A stretch of DNA of 64,000 bases. Origin: Bifidobacterium vansinderenii. Its GTDB lineage: Bacteria; Actinomycetota; Actinomycetes; Actinomycetales; Bifidobacteriaceae. Numbering within the stretch: position 1 is the first letter of the stretch; each line of letters opens with the position of its first letter. The notes beneath the pieces are model-generated. The model saw only the letters and a list, made by a program, of their open reading frames with translations, did not search any database and was not told the DNA's origin. This document shows positions 49,238 through 60,407 of this stretch, one piece after another. The stretch spans positions 62,001-126,000 of the forward strand of contig NZ_NEWD01000006.1 in the NCBI RefSeq assembly GCF_002234915.1, read 5' to 3'. A program made the position numbers and the translations under genes.

Positions 49238-49297
49238 CCGATGTGCTCCCTCCGGGGAGGGAGCTGTCCGGCCACAGGCTGGACTGAAGGAGGGAAG
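49238..49297. repeat. REP-like palindromic repeat, single copy
   Basis: GTGCTCCCTCCGGGGAGGGAG, then TCCGGCC..GGCTGGA and CTGAAGGAGGGAAG. It lies between the convergent def and acetyltransferase genes. Confidence 0.65.
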
Positions 49298-49311
49298 AAC
49301 CTCGGAGCCGC

Positions 49312-49959
49312 TTATTCTCCCACCTTGTCGAATGGCGGCTTGAACCGGCGATCGCGCCAATAGTATTCGTCGTCGTGTTCGTTGATCTCGCGCACCACCT
49401 TGCACGGGGTGCCGAACGCCACCACGTTGGCGGGGATGTCCTTGGTGACGAGGCTGTTCGCGCCGATCACAGTGTTGTCTCCGATGGTCACGCCGGGCAT
49501 CACGGTCACATTCGCGCCGATCCACACGTTCTTGCCGATGTGGATGGGGAACGAGTACTGGGCGCCTTCGAGCCGCAGGTCGGGGCGGATGGGGTGTCCG
49601 GTGGCCACGAGTGTCACGTTCGGGCCGAGCATCGTGTGGTCGCCGATGTAGATCTCACCGTCGTCGACGAGCGTGAGGCTGAAGTTGGCGTAGCAGCGTT
49701 CGCCCCAGAAGGTGTTGCATCCCCAGTTGGCGTACACCGGGCATTCCAGGTAGAGTCCTTCGCCGGCGGCGCCGAAGAACTCCTGCATGAGTTCGGTCCG
49801 GCGTTTCTGGTCGCTCATCGGGGTGGCGTTAAGCTCCATCTGGATGTCTCGCTGGGCGGCCTGCACGGGGAAGAACCTGGGATCGGTGGGCAGGTAGACG
49901 TCACCGCCGAGCATTTCGGCGAAGTGTTCGCGCATTTCGGCTTTCTCTTCGGCATTCAT
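49312..49959 (-). CDS. Maltose O-acetyltransferase family protein
   Basis: 215 residues from ATG 49959, which follows AAGGAGG at good spacing. The helical cap is EMREHFAEMLGGDVYLPTDPRFFPVQAAQRDIQME; the hexapeptide beta-helix is NFSLTLVDDGEIYIGDHTMLGPNVTLVATGHPIRPDLR (catalytic His in TGHP) and IGKNVWIGANVTVMPGVTIGDNTVIGANSLVTKDIP, ending VAFGTPCKVVREI. Same family as 2720-3439 but shorter, without its N-terminal extension. Preceded by two inverted-repeat hairpins and the PAP2 gene. Confidence 0.85.
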   Translation of the reverse strand: MNAEEKAEMREHFAEMLGGDVYLPTDPRFFPVQAAQRDIQMELNATPMSDQKRRTELMQEFFGAAGEGLYLECPVYANWGCNTFWGERCYANFSLTLVDDGEIYIGDHTMLGPNVTLVATGHPIRPDLRLEGAQYSFPIHIGKNVWIGANVTVMPGVTIGDNTVIGANSLVTKDIPANVVAFGTPCKVVREINEHDDEYYWRDRRFKPPFDKVGE

Positions 49960-50022
49960 GGGTCAAACCTCCTTGTTTCATGGCGTCAAAGTCACCCATC
50001 CATTAAAGCATGGCCGGTTTCC

Positions 50023-50145
50023 GGTTCACGATTTTCAGGGGCATGCAAATCGTGAACCAGAAAACAATGGTCTCCCATTGCAATCATGCTGATCGGCGAA
50101 CCGACTTCGGTTCACGATTTATGGCACTCTCGCAATCGTGAACCG
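50023..50145 (-). repeat. Pair of identical-arm hairpins (GGTTCACGATT/AATCGTGAACC)
   Basis: 12-bp arms at 50023-50034 with 50047-50058, and again at 50108-50119 with 50134-50145; a small CAATGG-TCTC-CCATTG hairpin (50065-50080) lies between. They sit between the PAP2 stop (50150) and the acetyltransferase start (49959) on the same strand, so they may end the first message or control the second. Confidence 0.7.
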
Positions 50146-50149
50146 GCTT

Positions 50150-50836
50150 CTAGCGAGTTCGACGCTTGCCCACGTCCACGAACAGGTACCACAGGGCGTA
50201 GGAGATGGCCGGACACACCAGGATCGAGGTCAGCACGTCGGTGGGGAAATGCAGGCCGAGCACCAGTCGGGAGAACCCGACGGCGGCCACCAACAGCACG
50301 CCGATGATAACCACCGCGTGCCGGATGCGTCGTTTCATGCTGCGGGTCATAAGCACGCCCATGGTCGCCACCATGACCGCTCCGGCGGTGTGCCCGCTGG
50401 GAAAGCTCGGGTCGCTCGGCAGCAGGGACGAGCCGACCGATGTGGAGGGGCGAGGCCGTTCCACCACCTGTTTGACGCCGGTCACGTAGGCGGTCGGGCT
50501 GATGGACACGATCAGGTTGCGCACCACCTTGCGCACCGACCGACTGTGCCGATACGCCACGTAGGCGAGCACCGCCATGATGACCACACAGCCGATGCCG
50601 GAGAACATCCATGCCAGCATGGTCGAGAGCACATCGAAGCCGACGGGCAGGTTGCGCAGCGACTGCAGGAACTCCGTCTCCTCCAGCATCGTTGATGTCG
50701 AATCGCGCAATCCCACGCCAATCATGGGCATGATCGCGCACAGCAGCGCCACCGCCGGCACCAGGATCACGCTGCGCGAGTTGCGCCACAGCGTCCGCCA
50801 GACCATTCTCAGTGTTCGTTTTCCCAATGTTTTCAT
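50150..50836 (-). CDS. PAP2-family membrane phosphatase
   Basis: 228 residues from ATG 50836 (a GTG two codons earlier is possible). The three catalytic motifs are KQVVERPRP, PSFPSGHTAG and SRLVLGLHFPTD (K..RP, SGH, SR..H..D). About six hydrophobic segments are seen, starting SVILVPAVALLCAIMPMIGV. PAP2 enzymes dephosphorylate undecaprenyl pyrophosphate or phosphatidic acid and related lipids; which one cannot be told. Confidence 0.82.
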   Translation of the reverse strand: MKTLGKRTLRMVWRTLWRNSRSVILVPAVALLCAIMPMIGVGLRDSTSTMLEETEFLQSLRNLPVGFDVLSTMLAWMFSGIGCVVIMAVLAYVAYRHSRSVRKVVRNLIVSISPTAYVTGVKQVVERPRPSTSVGSSLLPSDPSFPSGHTAGAVMVATMGVLMTRSMKRRIRHAVVIIGVLLVAAVGFSRLVLGLHFPTDVLTSILVCPAISYALWYLFVDVGKRRTR

Positions 50837-50948
50837 ACGCACGGGGAGTCATTATTCCCCATGCCCACTGAGACACTCCCAAGATTCGTCAGACCATACA
50901 GCAACCACACACGTTGTTCGATTCATTTCGGAATGTCATTGCATGGCG

Positions 50949-51533
50949 TCATTTCAGAATGTCGATGGGCGCGATGACCTTGTTGCGTTCGATGATCGCG
51001 CAGATCCGCTCGGGACTCTCCTCGCATCCGCGGCGCATCCACATCCAGATGATCGACACGACGGATGAGACCATGATCTCCAACGCGTAGTCGCGCGGCA
51101 TATCGCCATGCTCGCGCATCGGCAGGCCCAGACGCCCGGCCTGCATGATCAGCATCCGTTTGAGCACGTCCTTGAACCGGTCGTAGAGCTGCATGTCGCT
51201 GCCCGAACCGGACACCGCGTCGAAGAACTCGTAATCCCGTTTGATGTAGCGCAGCGCCTCGGCGATCGACTCCGTGCTGAAGATGTCCTCGGCGTTGTCG
51301 ACGCCGGCCACGGGCGAGCCGGACAGCATGATGGCCGTCAGATCGTCGATCACGTCGTCGAGCAGCCGCTGCTGCAGATCGAACTTGTCGACGTAGTGCA
51401 GGTAGAACGTGCCGCGGTTGATGCCGGCCGTGCGCACGATGGCGCTGACGGTCATGGCCTCGAACCCCCGGCTTTTCAGCAGTTCGATGTAGGCGGCGCG
51501 AATCTTGGCCCTGGTCTTGGTGGTTTGCTGCAT
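50949..51533 (-). CDS. TetR-family transcriptional regulator
   Basis: 194 residues from ATG 51533 (AAGGAGA upstream); the frame opens earlier without homology. The HTH is TRAKIRAAYIELLKSRGFEAMTVSAIVRTAGINRGTFYLHYVDKFDLQQRLLDDV, with the FYLHY motif typical of TetR. The C-terminal ligand domain is helical with little conservation. It is divergent from the ABC/FtsX export genes and probably represses them. Confidence 0.85.
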   Translation of the reverse strand: MQQTTKTRAKIRAAYIELLKSRGFEAMTVSAIVRTAGINRGTFYLHYVDKFDLQQRLLDDVIDDLTAIMLSGSPVAGVDNAEDIFSTESIAEALRYIKRDYEFFDAVSGSGSDMQLYDRFKDVLKRMLIMQAGRLGLPMREHGDMPRDYALEIMVSSVVSIIWMWMRRGCEESPERICAIIERNKVIAPIDILK

Positions 51534-51828
51534 GACCGTCCGATCTCCTTTCGCCCTCGAGTTGTCAGTGTGGCGGCCGTTCGTTGTGCCCAACAATATC
51601 AACATGTTGTGCATTGCCGATGCCATACTGATCAATTTTCCGAAAACCGTTCATTATGAACGCTTTTCGCGTTTCTGACCATTGCCCGGCCGATCATCCG
51701 GTCCATACAATGCAGGCGAATCAACATGTTGTTCATAACCGATGAGGGCCGATCTCCCGGACAACGACATCCCGCATCGACGATCATCGCATCGGCATCG
51801 CCGCCCACACCCACCGAAAGGAGCCCCC
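51534..51828. promoter_or_regulatory. Divergent control region with candidate TetR operators
   Basis: A 15-bp palindrome CGTTCAT-T-ATGAACG (51648-51662) and two near-copies of a 24-base sequence (TCAACATGTTGTGCATTGCC.. at 51599-51622 and TCAACATGTTGTTCATAACC.. at 51721-51744, 21 of 24 bases alike) are present. These are likely regulator sites; the second copy is about 85 bases before the ABC ATPase start. Confidence 0.55.
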
Positions 51829-52523
<695 letters not shown>

Positions 52524-52530
<7 letters not shown>

Positions 52531-55500
52531 CCGGCATGAACAGAACACGCGCACGCCGTGGAACACGATCACGCAGCGGCAGAAGGGCATACGCAGGCAG
52601 GAGGTCCCGCACCGGCACCACATCACGCGGCCCGATGCGCAAACGCATGCTGTGGAAGGACATCCGACAGACCCTGGCGAAATCCAAGGGCCGATTCCTC
52701 TCCATCGTCAGCCTGATGGCATTGGGATCGTTCGCCCTGGTGGGCCTGTCCGTCACCGCACCCGACATGCAAAGCACCGGCACCACGTTCTACAACGACC
52801 ACAATCTGGCCGACGTCACCATCATCAGCGACTACGGACTGACCGACGACGACAAAACGATCATCCGCGGCACGCCCGGCGTGCGCGACGCCGAATTCGG
52901 ATACTTCAAAGACGTGACCATCACCGGCAGCGACCACAGTCTGCGCGTGTTCTCCCAGCCCACGACCGTATCCACCTACGCCATCGCGGAAGGCCGCATG
53001 CCGCGCGCCGCCACGGAGATCGCCCTGGACACCGGCGAGCGCGGCAAATACGCCGTCGGCAGCACGATCCACGTGAGCGAACAGCCCGACATCGCCGGCG
53101 ACACCGTGCTCACGCACACGGACTTCACCGTGACTGGATTCGTCGAAGCCAGCGAGATCGTCTCGGACCTCAATATGGGCCAGTCGACCGCCGGCAGCGG
53201 CAAGCTCGACGGATACGCGGTAGTACCAGACAGCACGTTCGATTCCGACGTGAGCATGATCGGCCGCGTCACGTTTACCGACACCCGCGACGTGAACTAC
53301 TGGACCACCGAATACCGTGATCTGGTGCAGCAGCACAAGAACATGTTGACCAAGCGTCTTGCCGGCCAGCCGCAGGCACGCGAAGAGTCGATCCGCACGG
53401 AACGCCGCGACCAGATCGACAAGGTCCAACAGCAGGTGGACGACGCCAAGCAGCAGCTCAACGACACACAGCGGCAGCTAGACGACGCCAAGACGCAGAT
53501 CGAATCGGCCAAGGATCAGATGGCCAGCGGCTCCACCCAGGCCATCGACCAGGCCTCGGCCGCGAGCGCGGAACTCTCCGGCGCCGTGGCGCAGATCGCC
53601 GCGGCCGGCAGCTCGATCACCTCCGCGCAGACCCAGCTGGCGGCCGGAGCCCAGCAGCTCACCGGCGGACAGGCCCAGCTCGGCACATCATGGCAGCAGC
53701 TTTCCGATGCCAAGACCCAGCTCGACCAGGCGCGCACCCAGCTCGAAGCCGTCAAACCCGTGCTCGACAAAACCGGATCCCTATTGAACTCCTGGGCGAA
53801 CACCGGTCTGACCGGCAGCGTGTACGACACCGTCAAGGCACGCTACGATCAGGCGCTGAACGCCTACAACGACGCCGTCAGCCAGTACAACGACGGACTG
53901 AGCGCCTACAATTCCGGGCTCGAACAGTGGAACGCCGGCGCGCAGCAGCTCGACCATGGCTCGCAGGAGTATCAGGACAACGCGGCCGCGCTCGCCGACG
54001 CGTCCAGGCAGCTTGCCAGCAAGCAGCATGAGCTCGGTTCGGCGGTCTCCAAGGCCACCGACAGTGTAAGCGATGGAGCCACGCAGCTCATCGAGGGGCA
54101 ACGGCAGATCGAGAAGGCCGAGGAGGAGTACGATGCCAGGCTGCAGGAGTTCAACGACGCCAAGCCGGAGGCCGAGCAGAAGATCGCCGATGCCGAGCAT
54201 GACATCGCCCTGGCCCGGGAGAAGGTGGATTCGCTGGAGGTGCCCGCGTATTCAATCGACGGCCGTCGCGAGGGACTGACCTCGAACGGCTACCGCGTGT
54301 ATGAGATCATCGCCGACATCGTACGCAAGCTGGCGAACATCTTCCCGTTCTTTCTGTATTTCGTGGCGGCGCTGGTCACGTTCACCACGATGGGTCGCAT
54401 GGTCGACGAGGAGCGCACCAATTCCGGTACGCTCAAGGCGCTCGGCTATGGCAACGGCGACATTCTCAAGAAGTTCGTGTTCTACGGGTTCACGGCGTCC
54501 ACGATCGGCACGCTGATCGGCGTGGCCGCGGGCCATACGCTGCTGCCGCTCATCGTGTATAACGCCTATGATTCCGGGTTCACCATGCCGCGCATCGCTT
54601 TGGAGTTCCATCCGGGGATCACCGCGGTGGCGTGCGCGCTGGCGTGGGTGAGCGCCGTGGTGCCGGCATGCCTGTCGGCGGGCAGGGAGCTGCGAGAGAA
54701 GCCGGCGAACCTGTTGCTGCCCAAGCCTCCGGCGAAGGGGGCGAAGATCCTCCTTGAGCGCATCACTCCGTTGTGGAACCGTCTGAGCTTCACGCGCAAG
54801 GTGACGGCACGCAACATCTTCCGATATAAGACGCGCATGTTCATGACCATTTTCGGCGTGTGCGGCGCGGTGGCGTTGCTGACCGCCGGTCTGGGCGTGC
54901 AGTCGTCCATCGGGCAGATCAGCGAACGTCAGTTCGGCGATCTCATCCACTACGACATGATCGTCGCGGAGAAGTCCGACAACAACGACGAGCAGCGCAA
55001 GACGCTGTCTGACGCGATGACGGACGAATCAGTCTCCGAGTCCAGCGCCATCCGCTACGAGGAGGTCACCAAGACGGCGGGCAAGGCGAACGACAAGCAG
55101 ACCATCACGTTGATCGCCACCGACGACGCCTATAATTTCGGCGACTACATCACGCTGCGCGACCGCACCTCGCACGATCCGCAGGTGCTGACGGACGACG
55201 GCGTGGTGATCAGCGAGCGCATGGCCGACATGCTGGATGTTCGGGTCGGAGACACGTTCACGGTCACGGACGGCAGCGGTGTGGAACGGCGCATGAGGGT
55301 CGGCGGCATCTCCGAGATGTATATCGGCCATTTCATCTTCATGACGTCGGGCGGCTATGAGCGCGTGTTCGGCGGGGAGTATCAGTCGAACGCCTATCTG
55401 GTGCGACTGAAGGATTCCAGTGTCGAGAACACGGGGAGGCAAGGCGCCCGTTTCATGGCGATGGACGGCGTGCGCGGCGTGGTACAGAACACGACGATGA

Positions 55501-55931
55501 AGAATCAGGTGGCCACGATCGTCGATTCGCTCGATCAGATCATGGAGGTGCTGATTCTGGTGGCCGCGCTGCTGGCGATCGTGATTCTGTACAATCTGAC
55601 GAATCTGAACGTCTCGGAGCGCATTCGCGAACTGTCGACGATCAAGGTGCTGGGCTTCCACAGCACCGAGACCACGATGTACATCTATCGGGAGACGATT
55701 CTGCTGTCCGGTCTGGGCATTCTGGCCGGATACGGGTTCGGCGCGTGGCTGCACCGATACATCATCACCGAGGTGCCGCCGGACGAGGTCATGTTCGATC
55801 CGGCTCTGGGATGGTTGGCGTTCGTGGTGCCGGTCGTTGTGGTCGGCGTGGTGCTGGCCGCACTCGGTTGGGTGGTGTACCGACGGTTGCGCAACGTAGA
55901 CATGCTCGGTGCCTTGAAGTCCGTGGAGTAG
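52524..55931 (+). CDS. FtsX-like ABC permease with long extracellular coiled coil
   Basis: 1135 residues from ATG 52524, overlapping the ATPase stop; AAGGATCTGGA precedes it. After a basic N-terminus, the first membrane segment is GRFLSIVSLMALGSFALVGLS (about residue 55). A long extracellular part contains a Gln/Asp/Ala-rich coiled coil (residues about 275-575, heptads such as QQVDDAKQQLNDTQRQLDDAKTQIESAKDQMA). Then come three membrane segments (about 600-720) and a second FtsX module (FMTIFGVCGAVALLTAGL to the C-terminus). The coiled coil is unusual for a MacB-type permease and may reach to the cell wall or to partners. Likely exports or senses a peptide or drug; substrate unknown. Confidence 0.85.
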
Positions 55932-55964
55932 CCGGCAGCCGCGTGTGCACGCAGCCACCGGCAG

Positions 55965-58496
55965 CTACCGGGACGAATCGCTTCCGCAGTAGGCGGCGAG
56001 GTACCTCCCGGTGACGCTTTCCGGGACCGTCACGACATGGGCGGGCGTGCCGGCGGCGACGATCCGTCCGCCGGCTTCGCCGCCTCCCGGCCCCATGTCG
56101 ATCATGTAGTCCGCGTTGGCGATCACGTCGAGATCATGCTCGATGACCACCACGGTGGCACCGTTGGCCACCAGACCGTCGAACACGCCGAGCAGCACCT
56201 GCACGTCGAGCGGATGCAGGCCGATGGTCGGTTCGTCGAACACAAAGACGGCGTCCGACTGGGCCTTGCCCATCTCGCTGGCGAGCTTGAGCCGCTGCGC
56301 CTCCCCGCCGGAAAGCGCCGGCGTGGGCTCGCCAAGGGTCAGATATCCGAGTCCCAGATCGTGCAGTGTGGTGAGACGCGCATGGACCTTGCGCAGATCC
56401 TCGGTGACGCCCAACGCCTCGTCTACGCTCATGGACATGAGCTGCGGCAGTGTCAGCAGCGTTCCGTTCCTGGAACGGCGATGGATGCGATCGGCCTCGG
56501 CCGAGTACCGGCTTCCCCGACAGTCCGGGCAGTCGATGTCCACGTCGGGCAGGAACTGCACGTCGAGGCTGATCTGTCCGGTGCCGTCGCAGGTCGGGCA
56601 GCGCAGGCGGCCGGTGTTGTAGGAGAAGTCGCCCGCCTTATATCCGGCCGTCTTCGCCTCTTCTCCCCTGGCGAAGGCGCGTCGGAGCTCATCGTGCACG
56701 CCGGCGTAGGTGGCCACCGTGGACCGCACGTTGGCGCCGATCGGCGTGGCGTCGATTAGGTTGGCGCGGGCGATGCCATCGGACTCAATGCCGTGCACAT
56801 GTGACGGCAGTGATTCGTGCGCGGCGGCAGCCTTCAGTGCGGGGATCAGTGTCTCCAGCACCATCGTGGTCTTGCCTGATCCAGAGACGCCGGTCACCAC
56901 GGTCAGCCGTCCGCGGGGAATATCCACGGAAAGCGGTTTGACCGTGTGCAATGCGCCGGTGTCCATGTGGATGCGTCCGGCGTCAAACATGTGATCCTCG
57001 GGAACCCGCTCGCGGATTCGTCGTGCGGAGTCCTCCCGCAGGAACGGCGCGATGCGACTGTTCGGCGCCGACGCGATTTCGGCGACGGTCCCCTGTGCGA
57101 TCACATGACCGCCTTCGGCTCCGGCCACCGGTCCCATTTCGATGAGATGGTCGACGGCCTTGAGCACCCGAACGTCATGATCGACCACGACCACCGAGTT
57201 GCCGTCCGATACCAGATCGTCCATCACGCCGAGCAGACCGTCGACGTTCGACGGATGCAGTCCAATGGACGGCTCGTCGAGCACGTAGAGCACGCCCGTG
57301 GTGCGGTTGCGCACGGCGCGGGCCAGCTGTACGCGTTGGCGTTCGCCGGTGGACAGCGTGGAACCGGCCCGGTCAAGCGACAGATACCCCAGTCCAAGTT
57401 CCAGAAGACGCTTCGCCACGTCGAGGAAGGATTCGCCGATGTTCACTGCCATCGGACGCATGTCGTCGTCAAGCAGATCGGGAACGGACCGTACCCATTC
57501 CACCGCCTTGTCCAATGTCATGGCCGTCACGTCGGCCAGATTGAGATCGTTGATTCGTGGGTTACGCGCCCGGACAGACAGTCGTGTGCCCCGGCAGTCC
57601 GGACATGGCCCCTCCTTGAGGAACCTAGCGACGCGCTTCAGTCCCTTTTCGTCCTTGGCCTTGGTGAGCGCGTTCTCCACGGTGTACACCGCGTTGAAGT
57701 ACGTGAAGTCGAGTTCGGCGAAGTCGTCGCCTTTCTTCGGCTTGTACAGGATGTGTTTCTTGACTGCCGGACCGTTGAATACGAGGTCCCGTTCCTTGGC
57801 GGTCAGATCATGGAACGGCACGTTCGTGCGCACGCCCATGGCGCCGCACACCTGTTTCATGAGATCCCACATCAGGGAGCCCCACGGGAGCACGGCCCCG
57901 TCGTCGATGCTTTTCGACTCGTCGGGCACCAGCGCGGCGCGGTTCACCTCGCGAATGATGCCGGTTCCCGAACAGGTCGGGCATGCACCGCCCGAGTTGA
58001 AGGCGAGGTCTTCGGCGCCAGGGCCGAAGAATTGCTCTCCGCATTCCGAGCAGACGATCGGGCGTTCCGCGGCAACGTTCAGCGTCGGCGCGTTCCGGGC
58101 TCCGCAATGCGGGCAGACGTGCGTTGCGACCCTGGAGAACAGCAGCCGGAGACTGTTGAGCAGCTCGGTCATCGTGCCGAACGTGGAACGGATGCCCGGA
58201 ACGCTTGGCCGCTGATGCAGGGCGAGCGCGGCCGGCACGTGCAGCACCTCGTCCACCGAGGCTCTTCCGGCTTGGGTGAGTCGGCGGCGCGTGTACGTGG
58301 ACAGCGCCTCCAGATACCGGCGTGAGCCTTCCGCATACAGCACGCCCAGTGCCAGCGAGGACTTGCCCGATCCGGAGACTCCGGCGATGCCGACCAGCTG
58401 GTTCAGCGGCACGTCCACGTTGATGTTCTTGAGATTGTGCACCCGTGCTCCGCGCACTTCGATCTTCGACGGCCTATGCGATTCCCTGCCCGTCAT
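55965..58496 (-). CDS. UvrA-like ABC-type ATPase lacking the UvrB-binding domain (UvrA2-like)
   Basis: 843 residues, shorter than the usual 930-950. Two ABC modules: Walker A GVSGSGKSSLALGVLYAEG and GVSGSGKTTMVLETL, signatures LSTGERQRVQLARA and LSGGEAQRLKLASE, Walker B VFVFDEPTIGLHP and the earlier LYVLDEPSIGLHP. Zinc-type pairs (CPHCG, CSECG, CPTCSGTG, CPDCRGTR, CPTCDGTGQ, CPDCRGSRY) are kept. After the first CPHCG the protein jumps straight to the FNSGGACPTCSGTG segment, so the UvrB-binding insertion is missing. Such paralogues are tied to antibiotic or DNA-damaging agent tolerance rather than classical repair. Start ATG 58496 has GGAGGGG. It follows the ABC/FtsX cassette but on the other strand. 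Confidence 0.82.
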   Translation of the reverse strand: MTGRESHRPSKIEVRGARVHNLKNINVDVPLNQLVGIAGVSGSGKSSLALGVLYAEGSRRYLEALSTYTRRRLTQAGRASVDEVLHVPAALALHQRPSVPGIRSTFGTMTELLNSLRLLFSRVATHVCPHCGARNAPTLNVAAERPIVCSECGEQFFGPGAEDLAFNSGGACPTCSGTGIIREVNRAALVPDESKSIDDGAVLPWGSLMWDLMKQVCGAMGVRTNVPFHDLTAKERDLVFNGPAVKKHILYKPKKGDDFAELDFTYFNAVYTVENALTKAKDEKGLKRVARFLKEGPCPDCRGTRLSVRARNPRINDLNLADVTAMTLDKAVEWVRSVPDLLDDDMRPMAVNIGESFLDVAKRLLELGLGYLSLDRAGSTLSTGERQRVQLARAVRNRTTGVLYVLDEPSIGLHPSNVDGLLGVMDDLVSDGNSVVVVDHDVRVLKAVDHLIEMGPVAGAEGGHVIAQGTVAEIASAPNSRIAPFLREDSARRIRERVPEDHMFDAGRIHMDTGALHTVKPLSVDIPRGRLTVVTGVSGSGKTTMVLETLIPALKAAAAHESLPSHVHGIESDGIARANLIDATPIGANVRSTVATYAGVHDELRRAFARGEEAKTAGYKAGDFSYNTGRLRCPTCDGTGQISLDVQFLPDVDIDCPDCRGSRYSAEADRIHRRSRNGTLLTLPQLMSMSVDEALGVTEDLRKVHARLTTLHDLGLGYLTLGEPTPALSGGEAQRLKLASEMGKAQSDAVFVFDEPTIGLHPLDVQVLLGVFDGLVANGATVVVIEHDLDVIANADYMIDMGPGGGEAGGRIVAAGTPAHVVTVPESVTGRYLAAYCGSDSSR

Positions 58497-58768
58497 GCAA
58501 TCCCCTCCGTCATCTCATTCGACGCGGCCATCAGCCGTGCCTGCCGGATATTGTCGGTGTTCAACGCCCCATTGTAGAAGCGCGTGACTTCCTGGACCGG
58601 CAACGCACACCGATTGGCATATCCAGCGAGCATTCAGAAAACTTCCGGCGATTATTGTCGAGATGCCGAGTACCCCTTACGCGACCGCCAAGACCCCCTT
58701 ACGTTCCTCCAAAGTTGTCTTTTCGCTAACCGTTGTTCAATGAAATCAACAACTTCGAAAGGACGATC

Positions 58769-60385
58769 ATGAACATGCACAGGTCGGCGACTCCACGCAG
58801 ATCCGCTTCGCGTTCCCGCAACGCAGGCATCGGAAACGCCCGCCCGGTACTCGCCACTCGAAAACTCATCGCCATCGCGGCGGCGTTCTCTCTGGCCGGC
58901 GGTCTCGCCGCAGGAGCCGGTGGCGCGTTCGCGATCCAGCACTTCTCCTCGTCGTCCATGTCGCAGACCGGAGCCCCCGGCGGCATGGGCGGCGCCAACA
59001 CCATGGAATACGACTACACCGGCTCCTACTCCGCCACGCTCACGGCCGACGGCGAATCCAAAGCATCCGACGGAGAGACCGTCGAGTCCTCGGATTCCGA
59101 TGTCAATACGGCATTGGCGCAGAACGGCGGTACGCTCACCATCACGAACGGCACGCTCACCAAGTCCGGCGACAGCGACAATGCGGACAACAACAACTTC
59201 TATGGCACGAACTCCGTCTCGCTCACCGTCGGCGAGGATTCCAAGACCGTCATCAACGGCAGCAAGATCACGGCGTCCAGCTCCGGCTCGAACGGCGTGT
59301 TCGCCACGGATTCCGGCACCGCGCTGGTCAACAACACGACGATCAGCACCACATCCGACAATTCACGTGGACTCGACGCCACATATTCCGGCACGATCTT
59401 GGCCGGCACGGTGACCGCATCCACCAAGGGCGACCATAGCGCCACGGTTGCCACCGACCGAGGCGGCGGCAACGTGTCGATCACCGATTCCACGCTGTCC
59501 ACGGAAGGCTCCGGATCCCCGCTGCTGTATTCCACCGGTGACGTGCAGGCGAACAATGTGACCGGCACCTCGTCCGGCAGTCAGATCGCCGGCATGGAGG
59601 GATACAACACCATCCTGATCAGCAATTCCACGCTGGAAAGCACGAACACCGGCAAGACCGGTTCCGATCCGATCGCCAACGGCGTGATCATCTACCAGTC
59701 CACGTCCGGCGACGCCGAGTCGTCCACCGGCGAGCACGCCACGTTCCAGGCCAAGGACTCCACGTTGAAGTCGGCCATCGAATCCGGTTCGATGTTCTAC
59801 TTCACCAACACCACCGCCGACGTGGTGCTGCAGAACACCACGCTCGACTTCGACACCACCAAGGCCACGCTGATCAACGCATCCGGCAACGATGCGAACA
59901 ACTGGGGCTCGGCAGGCTCGAACGGCGCGACCGTGAACTTCACAGGCCGCAACCAGACGTTGGAGGGCAAGGTGACCTCCGACACGATCTCCACGGTGAA
60001 CCTGTACCTGCTCAAGGGCACCACTTGGACCGGCTCGGCGTCGATCACCGACAACAGCAGCGCAACGGACAGCACGACCAGCGACGCCCCGATCAGCGTG
60101 AACGTGGATGGCACCTCCACCTGGGTGGTGACCGAGGACACCACGATCTCCACGCTCAACGTGGCCGACGGCGGCAAGGTGGTCGATTCGGACGGCAAGA
60201 CCGTGACGATCAAGGCGAACGGCAAGACCGTGGTCTCCGGCGACAGTGACATCACCGTGACCGTGACCGGCGACTACTCCACCACTGTGAATGCCGGGGA
60301 GGATACGGAGCTCGCCACCGAAACCATCGACCGCAGCGACTTCGACTCCCAGTTCGGCACCAGCACCTCCTGGACCATGAACTGA
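58769..60385 (+). CDS. Membrane-anchored beta-helix-type surface protein
   Basis: 538 residues from ATG 58769 (GAAAGGAC upstream). A basic, Ser/Arg-rich cytoplasmic N-terminus precedes one membrane segment (LIAIAAAFSLAGGLAAGAGGAFAIQHF). The outside part (from about residue 65) is rich in Ser, Thr, Asn, Gly and Asp with repeated strand-turn units (for example TLTITNGTLTKSGDSDNADNNNFYGTNSVSLTVG, SVTITDSTLSTEGSGSPLLYSTGDVQANNVTGTSSG), the pattern of right-handed beta-helix adhesins or carbohydrate-binding proteins. No LPXTG anchor is visible. Possible role in adhesion or surface-polymer binding; not shown. Confidence 0.7.
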   Translation: MNMHRSATPRRSASRSRNAGIGNARPVLATRKLIAIAAAFSLAGGLAAGAGGAFAIQHFSSSSMSQTGAPGGMGGANTMEYDYTGSYSATLTADGESKASDGETVESSDSDVNTALAQNGGTLTITNGTLTKSGDSDNADNNNFYGTNSVSLTVGEDSKTVINGSKITASSSGSNGVFATDSGTALVNNTTISTTSDNSRGLDATYSGTILAGTVTASTKGDHSATVATDRGGGNVSITDSTLSTEGSGSPLLYSTGDVQANNVTGTSSGSQIAGMEGYNTILISNSTLESTNTGKTGSDPIANGVIIYQSTSGDAESSTGEHATFQAKDSTLKSAIESGSMFYFTNTTADVVLQNTTLDFDTTKATLINASGNDANNWGSAGSNGATVNFTGRNQTLEGKVTSDTISTVNLYLLKGTTWTGSASITDNSSATDSTTSDAPISVNVDGTSTWVVTEDTTISTLNVADGGKVVDSDGKTVTIKANGKTVVSGDSDITVTVTGDYSTTVNAGEDTELATETIDRSDFDSQFGTSTSWTMN

Positions 60386-60407
60386 TAGTCGTCGGCCCCA
60401 TCACCCA

